A DNA stretch of 64,000 nucleotides, taken from Timonella corticicola. Lineage in GTDB: Bacteria > Actinomycetota > Actinomycetes > Actinomycetales > Cellulomonadaceae. Location: contig NZ_JBHUOP010000005.1 in the NCBI RefSeq assembly GCF_042683685.1, positions 1-64,000 of the forward strand, given 5' to 3'. Under the pieces are notes generated by a model that had not been told where the DNA came from, did not search any database, and worked only from the letters and a program-made list of their open reading frames with translations. Shown here piece by piece: positions 17,569-26,212 of the stretch; positions within the stretch are counted from its first letter, which is position 1; each line of letters opens with the position of its first letter. The position numbers were made by a program, and so were the translations under genes.

Positions 17569-17639
17569 CTCGTTGGGGCCAAAATGGTCCGGGTGCGCAA
17601 CCTAAATGTATGCACCCGGACCCTTTTGGCCCCAACGAG
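17569..17639. repeat. 71-bp palindromic element after the transporter operon
   Basis: Arms of 28 bp (17569-17596 and 17612-17639) match at 27 of 28 positions around a 15-nt centre. The intact copy lies after oppF and can act as its terminator, although no T tract follows. A decayed relative lies at 16568-16638. Confidence 0.9.
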
Positions 17640-17802
17640 TCGGGCAGGCGGGAAGCATGAGGAAAACCCGTCCGCGATCTCAAATATCGAGATGCGTGGA
17701 CAGTCGATTTCCCAAGATTTCCTTTCAATCGAACCGTGCCGTTGAAAAGAATCGGCCTGGAATCCGCATTACATCGCCGTCCTTGCGTATGTGGCGGAGA
17801 AG
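17640..17802. other. Gap upstream of the amylase promoter, no gene seen
   Basis: No convincing coding frame, RNA gene or repeat is visible between the palindromic element and the amylase promoter region. Minus-strand frames here are short and lack starts with ribosome sites. Confidence 0.4.
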
Positions 17803-17910
17803 TTCTGCAAGCGAAACCCTTCCACTTTTCAACATGGGATGAATTCGCTCGCTTGAGCGATTCTGCAAGTTGTTGCACCCATTGCAATCAATTTGCAGAC
17901 CGTTTACATT
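17803..17910 (+). promoter_or_regulatory. Alpha-amylase promoter with repeated TGCAA/TTGCA operator-like boxes
   Basis: TTGCAA (17882-17887), a 17-bp spacer and TACATT (17905-17910) form a good -35/-10 pair, giving a leader of about 115 nt. TTCTGCAAG occurs at 17803 and 17861, and TTGCA boxes recur around 17872-17897, overlapping the -35. Such TTGCA/TGCAA repeats resemble LacI/MalR-family operators in actinomycete amylase promoters. Sugar control is therefore likely, but no regulator gene is in the window. Confidence 0.5.
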
Positions 17911-18031
17911 CAACCTCATGCGCTTTCGAGGCGTCGTTACCTTGCCCCCGAAACGCGCTTCCAAGCGTCTTCCACGCACCGCGTGGCGCATCGACGCAAA
18001 CGCTGGAACTCAATGAGGAGAAAAACACCAG

Positions 18032-21013
18032 ATGCGTGCAACACGTTCGGTGGCGCAGCCAGGATTGCGAACACGACTCAAGGCAATTGCAGTTACTGCT
18101 GTGCTTTCGCTCGCGTTCACGTCTCAGGCCGCCGCTGCGGTACCCACCCCACCCACAATCTCCGCAGCCAGTACGGCGGTACAGACGCTCACAGGCGGAA
18201 AAGCCGGTCTCGCGGCAGGCCGAATCGCCATGCACACCACGCCAAACGATCAGGGTGACAACGCAATCCTGAACATGTTCCAGTGGACCTGGAACTCAAT
18301 CGCTGCCGAGTGCACGAACGTGATCGGGCCTGCCGGTTTCGCCTACGTCCAGGTCTCCCCTCCGCAGGAACACATCATTGGTGTTCTCGGGGCGCAAGGC
18401 GCGCCCTGGTGGACCTCTTACCAGCCGGTCAGTTACAAGGTCGAATCGAAACTTGGAACCCGCGCAGAGTTTGCAACCATGGTTCAGACCTGCCGAGATG
18501 CAGGCGTCGGGATCATCGCGGACGCGGTCATCAACCACATGACCGGTCAAACCGAGCCGGGCATCGGCTGGGCTGGAACCGAGTATTCCGAAGAAAACTA
18601 CCCAGGTCCAGAGGGCGGTTACGGACCGCAGGACTTCAATGAGTGCAAAACCGAAATCAGCAACTACGGCGACCGCCACGACGTACAAAACTGCCGCCTC
18701 GTAGGTTTGCAGGATTTGGCTACGGGCTCGGACTACGTGCAGCAGGAGATTGCGGACTATCTTGATGATCTGGCCAGCCTCGGCGTGGCCGGATATCGCA
18801 TCGACGCCGCCAAGCACATGCCAGCGACGGACCTTGAGGCGATCAAGTCCAAGACCACGGCGGCAAAGAACCTGTACTGGGTCCACGAGGTCATCGGATC
18901 TGGTGGCGAGCCGATCCAGCCAGTGGAATACCTGGGCTCGGGCGACTCCCACGAATTCAACTACGGCCGGACCCTCCAACGGGCGTTCAACGGCCGCATC
19001 TCCACGCTACAGCGTTTGGCGACCAATCAGGATCTGCTGGAAGGCTATCGAGCAGGCGTCTTTGTGGACAACCACGACACCGAGCGCAACCGGGAAACCC
19101 TGAGTTACCATGCGGGCAACAAGTACCTGCTCGCGAATGTATTCTTGTTCTCCTATCCGTACGGTTCTCCGAGCGCTTACACAGGATACGAATTTGAACA
19201 CGCCAATGGCGGACATGATATCGGTGCGCCACAGGACACAGTCGGAAAGGTGCTCGATGCTGAGTGCTCCGATGGTGCTTTCACCTGTATCCACCGCGAA
19301 CCGGAAATCGCGAACATGGTCGGTTTCTACAACGACGTGCGGGCAACCGGACTCAATAACTGGCAGACTCTCGACGGTGGAAACGTCGTGGGGTATGGCC
19401 GTGGTGAACAGGGCTTCGTGGTCCTCAACAACACGAATGCATCGGTGAACCATACCTTCACAACCAGCCTTCCTCAAGGCTCCTACTGCAATGTTATTGC
19501 CGCGCGTGATCTGACGGACTGTGATGAGACCTTCACGGTTGGCGCGGATGGAAGCGTCGACATCACCGCCGCCGCAGGAAAGTCCGTGGTGCTGTGGACG
19601 AAGCACTCGACCCGCACCGGTGATCCCGTTTATGCCAACACCACCACAACTGTGTACTTCCACAAGTACTCGGGCTGGGCAGAGGCCTATCTGCACCACA
19701 ATGCGTCGGGTGGGTGGACCCAGGCCCCGGGAGACCAGATGAGCGAGGTCTGCGAAGGCTGGTACGCGGTCACTGTCCCAACAACCGGGCCATTCGTCGG
19801 AGTTCTCACCAATGGAGCGGGTGACTGGAACAACCCGATGGGTGGCGGAAACTACAACATCTCGGGTGAGCATGTGACGCTCTCCCACGGTGTCGCCGTG
19901 GATGCGAACCCCTGCGGTTCGACGGACAGCCAGAACATCGTGGTCTACTACCGAGTCAACCCAGCCTGGACCACCCACAACATTCACTATGGACACGGCA
20001 TCAAGGGATGGACTGCGGTCCCAGGCGAGCGCATGTCACCTGCGTGTGAGGGATGGGTCCGCAAGACCATTGCAACTGATGGCGATGAACTAGAGTTCGT
20101 GTTCAACAACGGTGGGGACACGTGGGACAACCCTGACGGTGGCGGTAACTACTCGACCTACGGGCCGGTGGTGGCAGTCGACAACAAGGTCATGACCGAG
20201 GGCAACCCGTGCGCTGGTCAGGAAGAACTTCCCGAAGAGGAAGAAGAGCCAGTCATCCCCGAGGCTCCTGAGTACGACACCGTTCGCGTGTTTCTCGCTG
20301 CCCGTGACGGATGGGCCACACACAACCTCCACTACGGTGCTGGCTCCGAATGGACTGCGGTTCCGGGCACTCCTATGGATGTGGCCTGTGAGGGCTGGTA
20401 CGGCCTCGAGATAGACGCACGGACAGGACTCAACGGCGTGTTCAATAACGGCGCTGCCAGCAATGATGGCCTCGAGTGGCTGAACACGGCGGGCGGCGGG
20501 AACTTCACATTTGATGCGCCGGTTGTAGCGGTTGCTACTGACCTGTCGGTCAGCCAGCAAGATCCGTGTATTGACGACGACACCCCAGGTTCCGGCGGCA
20601 ATGACGGCTCGGATGGCGGCGGGTCTGGTACGGGTAACGGGACTGACGGAAACACAAACTCGGGTACCGGAACCGGATCATCCGGTAGCGATACCGGTGG
20701 CAACTCTGGGACGGGCAACAACTCTGCAGGTGGGGGAGAGGGCCCAGACGTAACCGACAACGGAGCGGGAGTGGCGGATGATGACGTAACCGACTCGTCG
20801 CAAAGCGATCAGAACAACGCCCAAACCGATGAGACTGACAGGGGCGTCGCAGGCGATGCCCTCACAACAGACGAGGATCAGGACGAGGCGGGCGAACTCA
20901 GCAAAACAGGCACCACGCTGACCGTCTTCGTGCTGACCCTTTCGGCGGTGCTACTTGCCGCCGGAATCGCAGCCATCGTGGCTGCACGAAGGATGCACAC
21001 AACATCTCAATGA
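18032..21013 (+). CDS. Secreted, probably wall-anchored alpha-amylase with three starch-binding modules
   Basis: Glycoside hydrolase family 13 enzyme of 993 residues that hydrolyses starch outside the cell. A signal peptide (VTAVLSLAFTSQAAAA) is followed by the catalytic domain, about residues 65-530, which opens NMFQWTWNSIA. Asp258 (GYRIDAAKH), Glu286 (WVHEVIG) and Asp349 (VDNHDTERN) are the expected nucleophile, acid/base and transition-state residues. Three CBM25-like modules start near residues 536, 634 and 747. A Gly/Ser/Thr/Asp-rich linker (about 845-950) leads to LSKTG, a hydrophobic span and RR, which looks like a variant sortase signal. AGGAGA precedes ATG 18032. It forms an operon with the second amylase. 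Confidence 0.93.
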   Translation: MRATRSVAQPGLRTRLKAIAVTAVLSLAFTSQAAAAVPTPPTISAASTAVQTLTGGKAGLAAGRIAMHTTPNDQGDNAILNMFQWTWNSIAAECTNVIGPAGFAYVQVSPPQEHIIGVLGAQGAPWWTSYQPVSYKVESKLGTRAEFATMVQTCRDAGVGIIADAVINHMTGQTEPGIGWAGTEYSEENYPGPEGGYGPQDFNECKTEISNYGDRHDVQNCRLVGLQDLATGSDYVQQEIADYLDDLASLGVAGYRIDAAKHMPATDLEAIKSKTTAAKNLYWVHEVIGSGGEPIQPVEYLGSGDSHEFNYGRTLQRAFNGRISTLQRLATNQDLLEGYRAGVFVDNHDTERNRETLSYHAGNKYLLANVFLFSYPYGSPSAYTGYEFEHANGGHDIGAPQDTVGKVLDAECSDGAFTCIHREPEIANMVGFYNDVRATGLNNWQTLDGGNVVGYGRGEQGFVVLNNTNASVNHTFTTSLPQGSYCNVIAARDLTDCDETFTVGADGSVDITAAAGKSVVLWTKHSTRTGDPVYANTTTTVYFHKYSGWAEAYLHHNASGGWTQAPGDQMSEVCEGWYAVTVPTTGPFVGVLTNGAGDWNNPMGGGNYNISGEHVTLSHGVAVDANPCGSTDSQNIVVYYRVNPAWTTHNIHYGHGIKGWTAVPGERMSPACEGWVRKTIATDGDELEFVFNNGGDTWDNPDGGGNYSTYGPVVAVDNKVMTEGNPCAGQEELPEEEEEPVIPEAPEYDTVRVFLAARDGWATHNLHYGAGSEWTAVPGTPMDVACEGWYGLEIDARTGLNGVFNNGAASNDGLEWLNTAGGGNFTFDAPVVAVATDLSVSQQDPCIDDDTPGSGGNDGSDGGGSGTGNGTDGNTNSGTGTGSSGSDTGGNSGTGNNSAGGGEGPDVTDNGAGVADDDVTDSSQSDQNNAQTDETDRGVAGDALTTDEDQDEAGELSKTGTTLTVFVLTLSAVLLAAGIAAIVAARRMHTTSQ

Positions 21014-21021
21014 GGAGACAC

Positions 21022-23079
21022 ATGCGCAGGGTAATCTCTGCCGCACTCGCTACGGCGCTGACCCTGGTCGGCGCCGTAGCACTATCGGTCACAGGACCGA
21101 CTGCGGCAACCGCGACAACGCCCAACGGGCAGGACCGCGGCAACGTCATCGTCAACATGTTCCAGTGGACCTGGAACTCAATCGCAACGGAATGCACCAA
21201 CGTTCTGGGACCGGCTGGATACGCCTACGTACAGGTGTCGCCGCCCCAGGAACACATTCAAGGTTCCCAATGGTGGACCTCCTATCAACCGGTCAGCTAC
21301 AAGATCGAATCGAAGCTTGGAACCCGAGCAGAGTTCGCTGCAATGGTGCAGACCTGCAGCAACGCTGGTGTCGGCATCATTGCAGATGCGGTCATCAACC
21401 ATATGACCGGCCAAACCGGAGGCGTCGGCTGGGCTGGAACGCAGTTCCAACTCGAGCAGTACCCCGGACCAGAGGGCGGATACGGGCCGCAGGACTTCAA
21501 CAGTTGCAAGTCCAACATCTCCAACTACGGGGATCGGTGGCAAGTCCAGAACTGCCGTCTTGTGGGCCTGCAGGACCTGGCGACCGGTTCGGACTACGTG
21601 CAACGTGAGATCGCGGCCTACCTCGACGATCTGGCAAGCCTTGGAGTGGCCGGATATCGCATCGACGCCGCCAAGCACATGCCAGCGGCGGACCTTGAGG
21701 CGATCAAGTCCAAGACCACGGTGGCAAAGAACCTATACTGGGTGCACGAGGTCATCGGTGCACAGGGAGAACCGATTCAACCCTCCGAATACCTCGGTTC
21801 TGGCGACTCGCACGAGTTCAACTATGCGCGTGGGCTGAAAGACAAATTCGATGGAAACATTTCCGAACTGCAGAACATCGGGACGGGATGGGGTCTGCTG
21901 AACAGCAATAACGCCGGAGTATTCGTGGACAACCACGACACCGAACGCAACGGCGAGACCATGAACTACAAGTGGGGAGCGAAGTACAAGCTCGCCAACA
22001 TGTTCATGCTCAGTTACCCATATGGATCGCCAGCCGTCTACACCGGGTACACGTTCACCGACCATGACGCAGGAGCACCTCAGACCGGCTCCGGTGAGGT
22101 CATCGATGCCAACTGCGCCAACTCCGCATGGACCTGTGCCCACCGTTGGCCAGAGATCAAGAACATGGTCGGGTTCTACAACGCCGTTGCGGGCACCGCA
22201 CTCAACAACTGGCAGACCCAGGGCGGAAACGTTGTGGCATACGGTCGTGGTGACAAGGGCTTCGTGGTCCTCAACAACACCGGTAACTCCGTGACCAGTG
22301 AGTTCCAGACCTCGCTGCCTGCTGGCACGTACTGCGATGTTGTGGCAGGCGATGGTTGCGACAAGACCTGGACCGTTGGCGGTAATGGCAAGGTGACGGT
22401 GACCGTACCCGCTTATGGCGGTTCGGCTCTGCACGTGAATGCCGTATCCGGTGGCGGAGACAACGGCTCGGGTGGTGACGGCGGCTCAGGAGAGTCCAAC
22501 ACCACTACGGTGTTCTATTCCACGAACAAGAACTGGAATGCATACAACGTCCACTACCGGGTGGGTTCTGGTGCGTGGACCGCTGTGCCGGGGGAGACGT
22601 TGAGCGTTGCATGTTCCGGTTGGGTGTCCCGGACCATCACGACCAATGGTTCTACTGTGACTGCGGCGTTCAACAATGGTTCGGGTACCTGGGACAACAA
22701 CTCTGGCAGCGATTACTCGCTGTCGGGTACGGCTGTTCAGGTCAAGGATGGCCAAGTCACCGCGGGTAACCCGTGTGATTCGAACGGCTCGACCAACACG
22801 ACAACGGTGTTTTACTCCACGAACAAGAACTGGAATGCATACAACGTCCACTACCGGGTGGGTTCTGGTGCGTGGACCGCAGCGCCGGGTGAATCGTTGA
22901 GCGCTGCGTGTTCCGGTTGGGTGTCGCGGACCATTACGACCAATGGTGCTGGGGTGACTGCGGCGTTCAACAATGGTTCGGGTACCTGGGACAACAACTC
23001 TGGCAGCGATTACTCGCTGTCGGGTACGGCTGTTCAGGTCAAGGATGGCCAAGTCACCGCGGGTAACCCGTGTAGTTGA
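21022..23079 (+). CDS. Secreted alpha-amylase with two starch-binding modules
   Basis: 685 residues. I chose ATG 21022 because GAGGAG lies 4 nt upstream; an ATG at 21010 overlaps the previous stop codon but has no ribosome site at the right distance. The signal peptide ends near TAATA. The catalytic domain has Asp215, Glu243 and Asp306 and is very similar to the upstream amylase, including near-identical DNA around the nucleophile. Two CBM25-like modules (from about residues 492 and 591) end the protein. There is no linker, membrane span or anchor, so it should be released. The pair thus supplies one anchored and one soluble enzyme. Confidence 0.93.
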   Translation: MRRVISAALATALTLVGAVALSVTGPTAATATTPNGQDRGNVIVNMFQWTWNSIATECTNVLGPAGYAYVQVSPPQEHIQGSQWWTSYQPVSYKIESKLGTRAEFAAMVQTCSNAGVGIIADAVINHMTGQTGGVGWAGTQFQLEQYPGPEGGYGPQDFNSCKSNISNYGDRWQVQNCRLVGLQDLATGSDYVQREIAAYLDDLASLGVAGYRIDAAKHMPAADLEAIKSKTTVAKNLYWVHEVIGAQGEPIQPSEYLGSGDSHEFNYARGLKDKFDGNISELQNIGTGWGLLNSNNAGVFVDNHDTERNGETMNYKWGAKYKLANMFMLSYPYGSPAVYTGYTFTDHDAGAPQTGSGEVIDANCANSAWTCAHRWPEIKNMVGFYNAVAGTALNNWQTQGGNVVAYGRGDKGFVVLNNTGNSVTSEFQTSLPAGTYCDVVAGDGCDKTWTVGGNGKVTVTVPAYGGSALHVNAVSGGGDNGSGGDGGSGESNTTTVFYSTNKNWNAYNVHYRVGSGAWTAVPGETLSVACSGWVSRTITTNGSTVTAAFNNGSGTWDNNSGSDYSLSGTAVQVKDGQVTAGNPCDSNGSTNTTTVFYSTNKNWNAYNVHYRVGSGAWTAAPGESLSAACSGWVSRTITTNGAGVTAAFNNGSGTWDNNSGSDYSLSGTAVQVKDGQVTAGNPCS
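22500..23079 (+). repeat. Recent tandem duplication of a starch-binding module (297-bp period)
   Basis: The two CBM25-like modules are nearly identical at the DNA level, with a spacing of exactly 297 bp (99 residues); for example the stretch from GTGTTCTATTCCACGAAC recurs 297 bp later. Few base differences separate them, implying recent duplication or homogenisation. Confidence 0.9.
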
Positions 23080-23209
23080 AATACACGTCTGTTCGTGATT
23101 GACCCAGGCGCGACAACTCGTTGCGATAGGCAGGATCATCACTTACCGCAAGCGAACCAGAAACATCTGCTCCTAGGTGCTTCTACCAGTCTAAACACTC
23201 GTTAATTCC

Positions 23210-23251
23210 AGAAGAGTCGCGAGTAGAATCTTTTCATCTCGCGGCTCTTCT
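23210..23251 (+). terminator. Hairpin after the amylase operon
   Basis: A 14-bp stem (23210-23223 with 23238-23251, one G-T pair) lies 130 nt after the second amylase stop codon. The 300-bp gap 23080-23379 otherwise shows no gene. Confidence 0.6.
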
Positions 23252-23379
23252 AGAGGGTGAAAAAGCTCTAAACAAAGAGGAAAATTGGCCGTGGAACTGT
23301 TCCATCTGACAGTGTTTCCTCTGGGGAATGATCATCTGGAATCCAGATAGCACACAAGAAGATAGCAAGGGGTACGGAT

Positions 23380-25230
23380 ATGAGCACGCACAGCGGAACG
23401 AAACACCACAGACGCAAGGTTCTTGCAGCACTTGCGACCGCAACTGTCACTCTCACAACACTGTGCGTCCCTGCCCAGGCTGTTAGCACACATGCCGTTA
23501 CTACACCGGCCCACGCCTCAGGTATCAATACCCTAGCGCTAGCACCTAGCGGGGCCGCATTCACGGCTCGTGTTAGCCCCGGTGTGGCGGCAAAGAAGGC
23601 CAAAAAGACCCGAAAAGTACTCATCGTTCCTGTGTACTGGAAAGGCGCCAAAAAACCGAAGAACGACGTGTCAGCAACCAAAAAACACGTAAAAAAAGCC
23701 GACGCGTACTTCAATGAAGTCTCTGGCGGGAAAGTCCGTCTTACCGTGAGTAAGACTCTCAAGTGGCAAAAGATCAAGAAGCCTGCTGGTGCAGGATGTA
23801 CGGCGAGCGTCTACGGTATATCAAAATCCCTCAGCGGCATCCTCAAGAAGAACAAGATTAAACGTAGTTCGTATGACCACATGATCGTTCGGCTTCCATC
23901 CAACTCGTGTAAATCAAAGAAGTTGGCCTCAGGAGAGGCAGAGTTAGGCGGAAAAGTTGCTGTCATGGCAGGTCCTACTGATGCGTACGTGCTCACTCAC
24001 GAGATCGGACACAACCTACGCCTGCCGCATGGAAACTCACTGCTTTGTTCTAAAGGAAAAGTGACGCTGACATCGCTCAAGAAGTGCAACTCTCGCGAGT
24101 ACGGTGATTACAGTGACGTGATGGGTCACGGCGACTTCTCCTACTTACCGGGGCCGCAATTGGACCGAGTGGGCTGGCTGAAAGCATCCCAGAAAAGAAC
24201 CTTTAACACCACAAAAAAGAAGACCTCAAAGTCCTACTCGCTGCGCGCGATAACTTCAAAGAAGAGTGGCGTCAAAGCCGTCCGAGTCAAAGTGAACTCT
24301 AAACGCTCCTACTGGGTAGAGTACCGCGACGGCAAGAATGGAAAGACTGCATTGAGCGGGTACGCCACTGGCGTCCAGATCCGTCTAGTTGACACAAGCC
24401 TTAAAAGTTACGGTGCAGTTGCCCCAGTCGTGTTAGACGTTCGCCCAGGTGGGCGCAACACAAACGACGCGCTTGCTGCTGGCGAATCGTGGCGCAGTCC
24501 CGAGGGCATCCGGTTCGCGTTCTCCAAGGTCTCGGGCGGTAAAGCAAACGTTAAGGTACAGACCAAAGCATCCGTAGCCAAGAAACCCAAAGCGCCCACC
24601 AAACTGGGTATCAGCAGCGCTGATAGTGCTCTTAAAGTAAAGTTCACGCGCCCATCCAGTGCCGGGGCGCCGGTTGCAAAATACCAGGTTGAGTACCGTG
24701 AGGTGGGTAAGAAATCCAAGTCAATGACCGTGGACGCCACCCACGTGAAAAGCCCAACTGTTACGGTGAGTGGGCTCAAGGAGAAAACCGCCTACCAGGT
24801 GCGAGTGCGCGCATGGAACCAAAAAGGCTGGGGTTCATGGACGAGTTGGAAGAAGGCTTCCACGGCTGACCTTGCCCCAAGCCTTGAGATCGAAGACCCA
24901 AAGGCAACGTTGACGTCCGATGGGAACGGATACATCACACTGTACGTAAAGGCCCAGCCGAACAAGTTCAGTAAGGCCCCAATTGCTTGGGTTGTTGCAG
25001 GTTCCGATAACAAGGTCAACTACGGTGCGTGGACTGAGGAGTGGCTAACGGATGTCAAGCACCTTGGTAACGGTCGCTACCAAATCAAGTTGAGGGTTTG
25101 GAACTACTCTGGCAATGCACACACTGCTTCAGTAAAGATCACGGCAACCACAAGTGATAACTGGGGCAGGCAAAATACTGCCTCACGCAACGTCTCGATC
25201 TCCTTCAAAGCTTGGGAGAACTACCAGTAG
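23380..25230 (+). CDS. Secreted zinc metalloprotease (metzincin, M11/gametolysin-like) with fibronectin type III domain
   Basis: 616 residues with a signal peptide ending around residue 35 (VTLTTLCVPAQA). The zinc site is H207-E-I-G-H211-N-L-R-L-P-H217, followed by a Met-turn (YSDVMGHG), so it is probably an extracellular metalloprotease. The position usually held by glycine in HExxHxxGxxH is arginine here. Residues about 405-495 form a fibronectin type III domain (APTKLGISSAD...YQVRVRAWNQKGW) and about 500-616 a further beta domain. The chain is strongly Lys-rich and less GC-rich than its neighbours. AAGGGG precedes ATG 23380. The substrate is unknown. Confidence 0.82.
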   Translation: MSTHSGTKHHRRKVLAALATATVTLTTLCVPAQAVSTHAVTTPAHASGINTLALAPSGAAFTARVSPGVAAKKAKKTRKVLIVPVYWKGAKKPKNDVSATKKHVKKADAYFNEVSGGKVRLTVSKTLKWQKIKKPAGAGCTASVYGISKSLSGILKKNKIKRSSYDHMIVRLPSNSCKSKKLASGEAELGGKVAVMAGPTDAYVLTHEIGHNLRLPHGNSLLCSKGKVTLTSLKKCNSREYGDYSDVMGHGDFSYLPGPQLDRVGWLKASQKRTFNTTKKKTSKSYSLRAITSKKSGVKAVRVKVNSKRSYWVEYRDGKNGKTALSGYATGVQIRLVDTSLKSYGAVAPVVLDVRPGGRNTNDALAAGESWRSPEGIRFAFSKVSGGKANVKVQTKASVAKKPKAPTKLGISSADSALKVKFTRPSSAGAPVAKYQVEYREVGKKSKSMTVDATHVKSPTVTVSGLKEKTAYQVRVRAWNQKGWGSWTSWKKASTADLAPSLEIEDPKATLTSDGNGYITLYVKAQPNKFSKAPIAWVVAGSDNKVNYGAWTEEWLTDVKHLGNGRYQIKLRVWNYSGNAHTASVKITATTSDNWGRQNTASRNVSISFKAWENYQ

Positions 25231-25242
25231 TCACCCCGCATA

Positions 25243-25283
25243 AGTGGGCTGGGACCGCAGATGTACTGCGGCCCCAGCCCACT
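25243..25283 (+). terminator. Terminator of the metalloprotease gene
   Basis: An 18-bp stem with one mismatch (25243-25260 with 25266-25283) and a 5-nt loop begins 12 nt after the stop codon. There is no T tract. Confidence 0.75.
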
Positions 25284-25382
25284 CGTCGCCTATCTGACGC
25301 ATCCAAGCGCTCTGGCAAGGTGAGGGGACGCTGGAACCGAGCCGTATCGTCGGCAATTGATATGTATGTCAGTGGCATCTGA

Positions 25383-26072
25383 TTGAATGAACGAGTGAAC
25401 AAACCAGCGCACGAAGGTCTCGCCGACGCAATCAAAGTCATGGACACACTGCGTTCAGAGGGCGGTTGTCCGTGGGATGCGGAACAAACGCACGAGAGCC
25501 TCGTGAAGTACTTGCTTGAGGAAAGCCACGAACTCGCGGAGGCAATCGAGCAGCGTGACCGAGCCAACATGCGCGAGGAACTCGGAGACGTGCTGCTCCA
25601 AGTGCTCTTCCATGCGCGCATCGCCCAAGAACACGAGGGCGAGCCGTTCGGGATCGACGATGTGGCTCAGGATCTCGCTGACAAGCTGTGCTTCCGCCAC
25701 CCACATGTCTTCGCTGATGTGCAGGTTGCTGACGCCGTGGAGGTCACACAGAACTGGGAAGCGCTGAAGAAACAGGAGAAGCAGCGCGAGTCCGTCCTCG
25801 ACGGAATCCCCCTCACCATGGGCGCTCTCGCACGCGCTCAGAAAATGGTGAGCCGCGTAAACCGCGATGAACGAATCGTGAACGCACTGGCATCTGTGTC
25901 AGAAAACGTAGACAATAGTAACGACGCAGTAAAAATCGGCAATGAACTCTTGGACCTCGTGCGGCGAGCCGCACGCCAAGGCGTTGACGCTGAAGGCGCA
26001 TTACGACAAGCCCTCACGGAGTTTGAACGTGATGTGCGCAGCGCCGAATCGAGTTTGCTCGATCACCCCTAA
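25383..26072 (+). CDS. mazG: MazG family nucleoside triphosphate pyrophosphohydrolase
   Basis: Hydrolyses NTPs or dNTPs to monophosphates and pyrophosphate. 229 residues with the family motif GGCPWDAEQTHESLVKYLLEE near residue 26 and the metal-binding acidic helices EESHELAEAIE and REELGDVLLQV. This gives one complete MazG domain plus a shorter C-terminal part. The start is uncertain: TTG 25383 or GTG 25395, neither with a ribosome site. A placement directly upstream of eno is common in actinomycetes. Confidence 0.9.
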   Translation: MNERVNKPAHEGLADAIKVMDTLRSEGGCPWDAEQTHESLVKYLLEESHELAEAIEQRDRANMREELGDVLLQVLFHARIAQEHEGEPFGIDDVAQDLADKLCFRHPHVFADVQVADAVEVTQNWEALKKQEKQRESVLDGIPLTMGALARAQKMVSRVNRDERIVNALASVSENVDNSNDAVKIGNELLDLVRRAARQGVDAEGALRQALTEFERDVRSAESSLLDHP

Positions 26073-26169
26073 AGCCCGCAGGCCCGTAGCCTGCACGGAC
26101 AAGCACACCGGTGCCTATGAACGTAAGAAGCATAGGACGAATTGCCCTAGTCGCCTTATGTGACGCCGG

Positions 26170-26175
26170 TAGGCT
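26170..26175 (+). promoter_or_regulatory. Probable -10 box of eno
   Basis: TAGGCT lies 38 nt before the eno start codon and matches the -10 sequence used elsewhere in the window. It would give a leader of about 30 nt that carries the GAAGGAG ribosome site. No clear -35 is seen. Confidence 0.45.
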
Positions 26176-26212
26176 TGGAATGTACGTTCAAGTCTCTTGA
26201 AGGAGCCCCACA

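Noticed and set aside
17725..17991. Minus-strand 88-codon frame upstream of the amylase
   Set aside because: It overlaps a well-formed promoter and operator region, has no ribosome site and shows no recognisable family.
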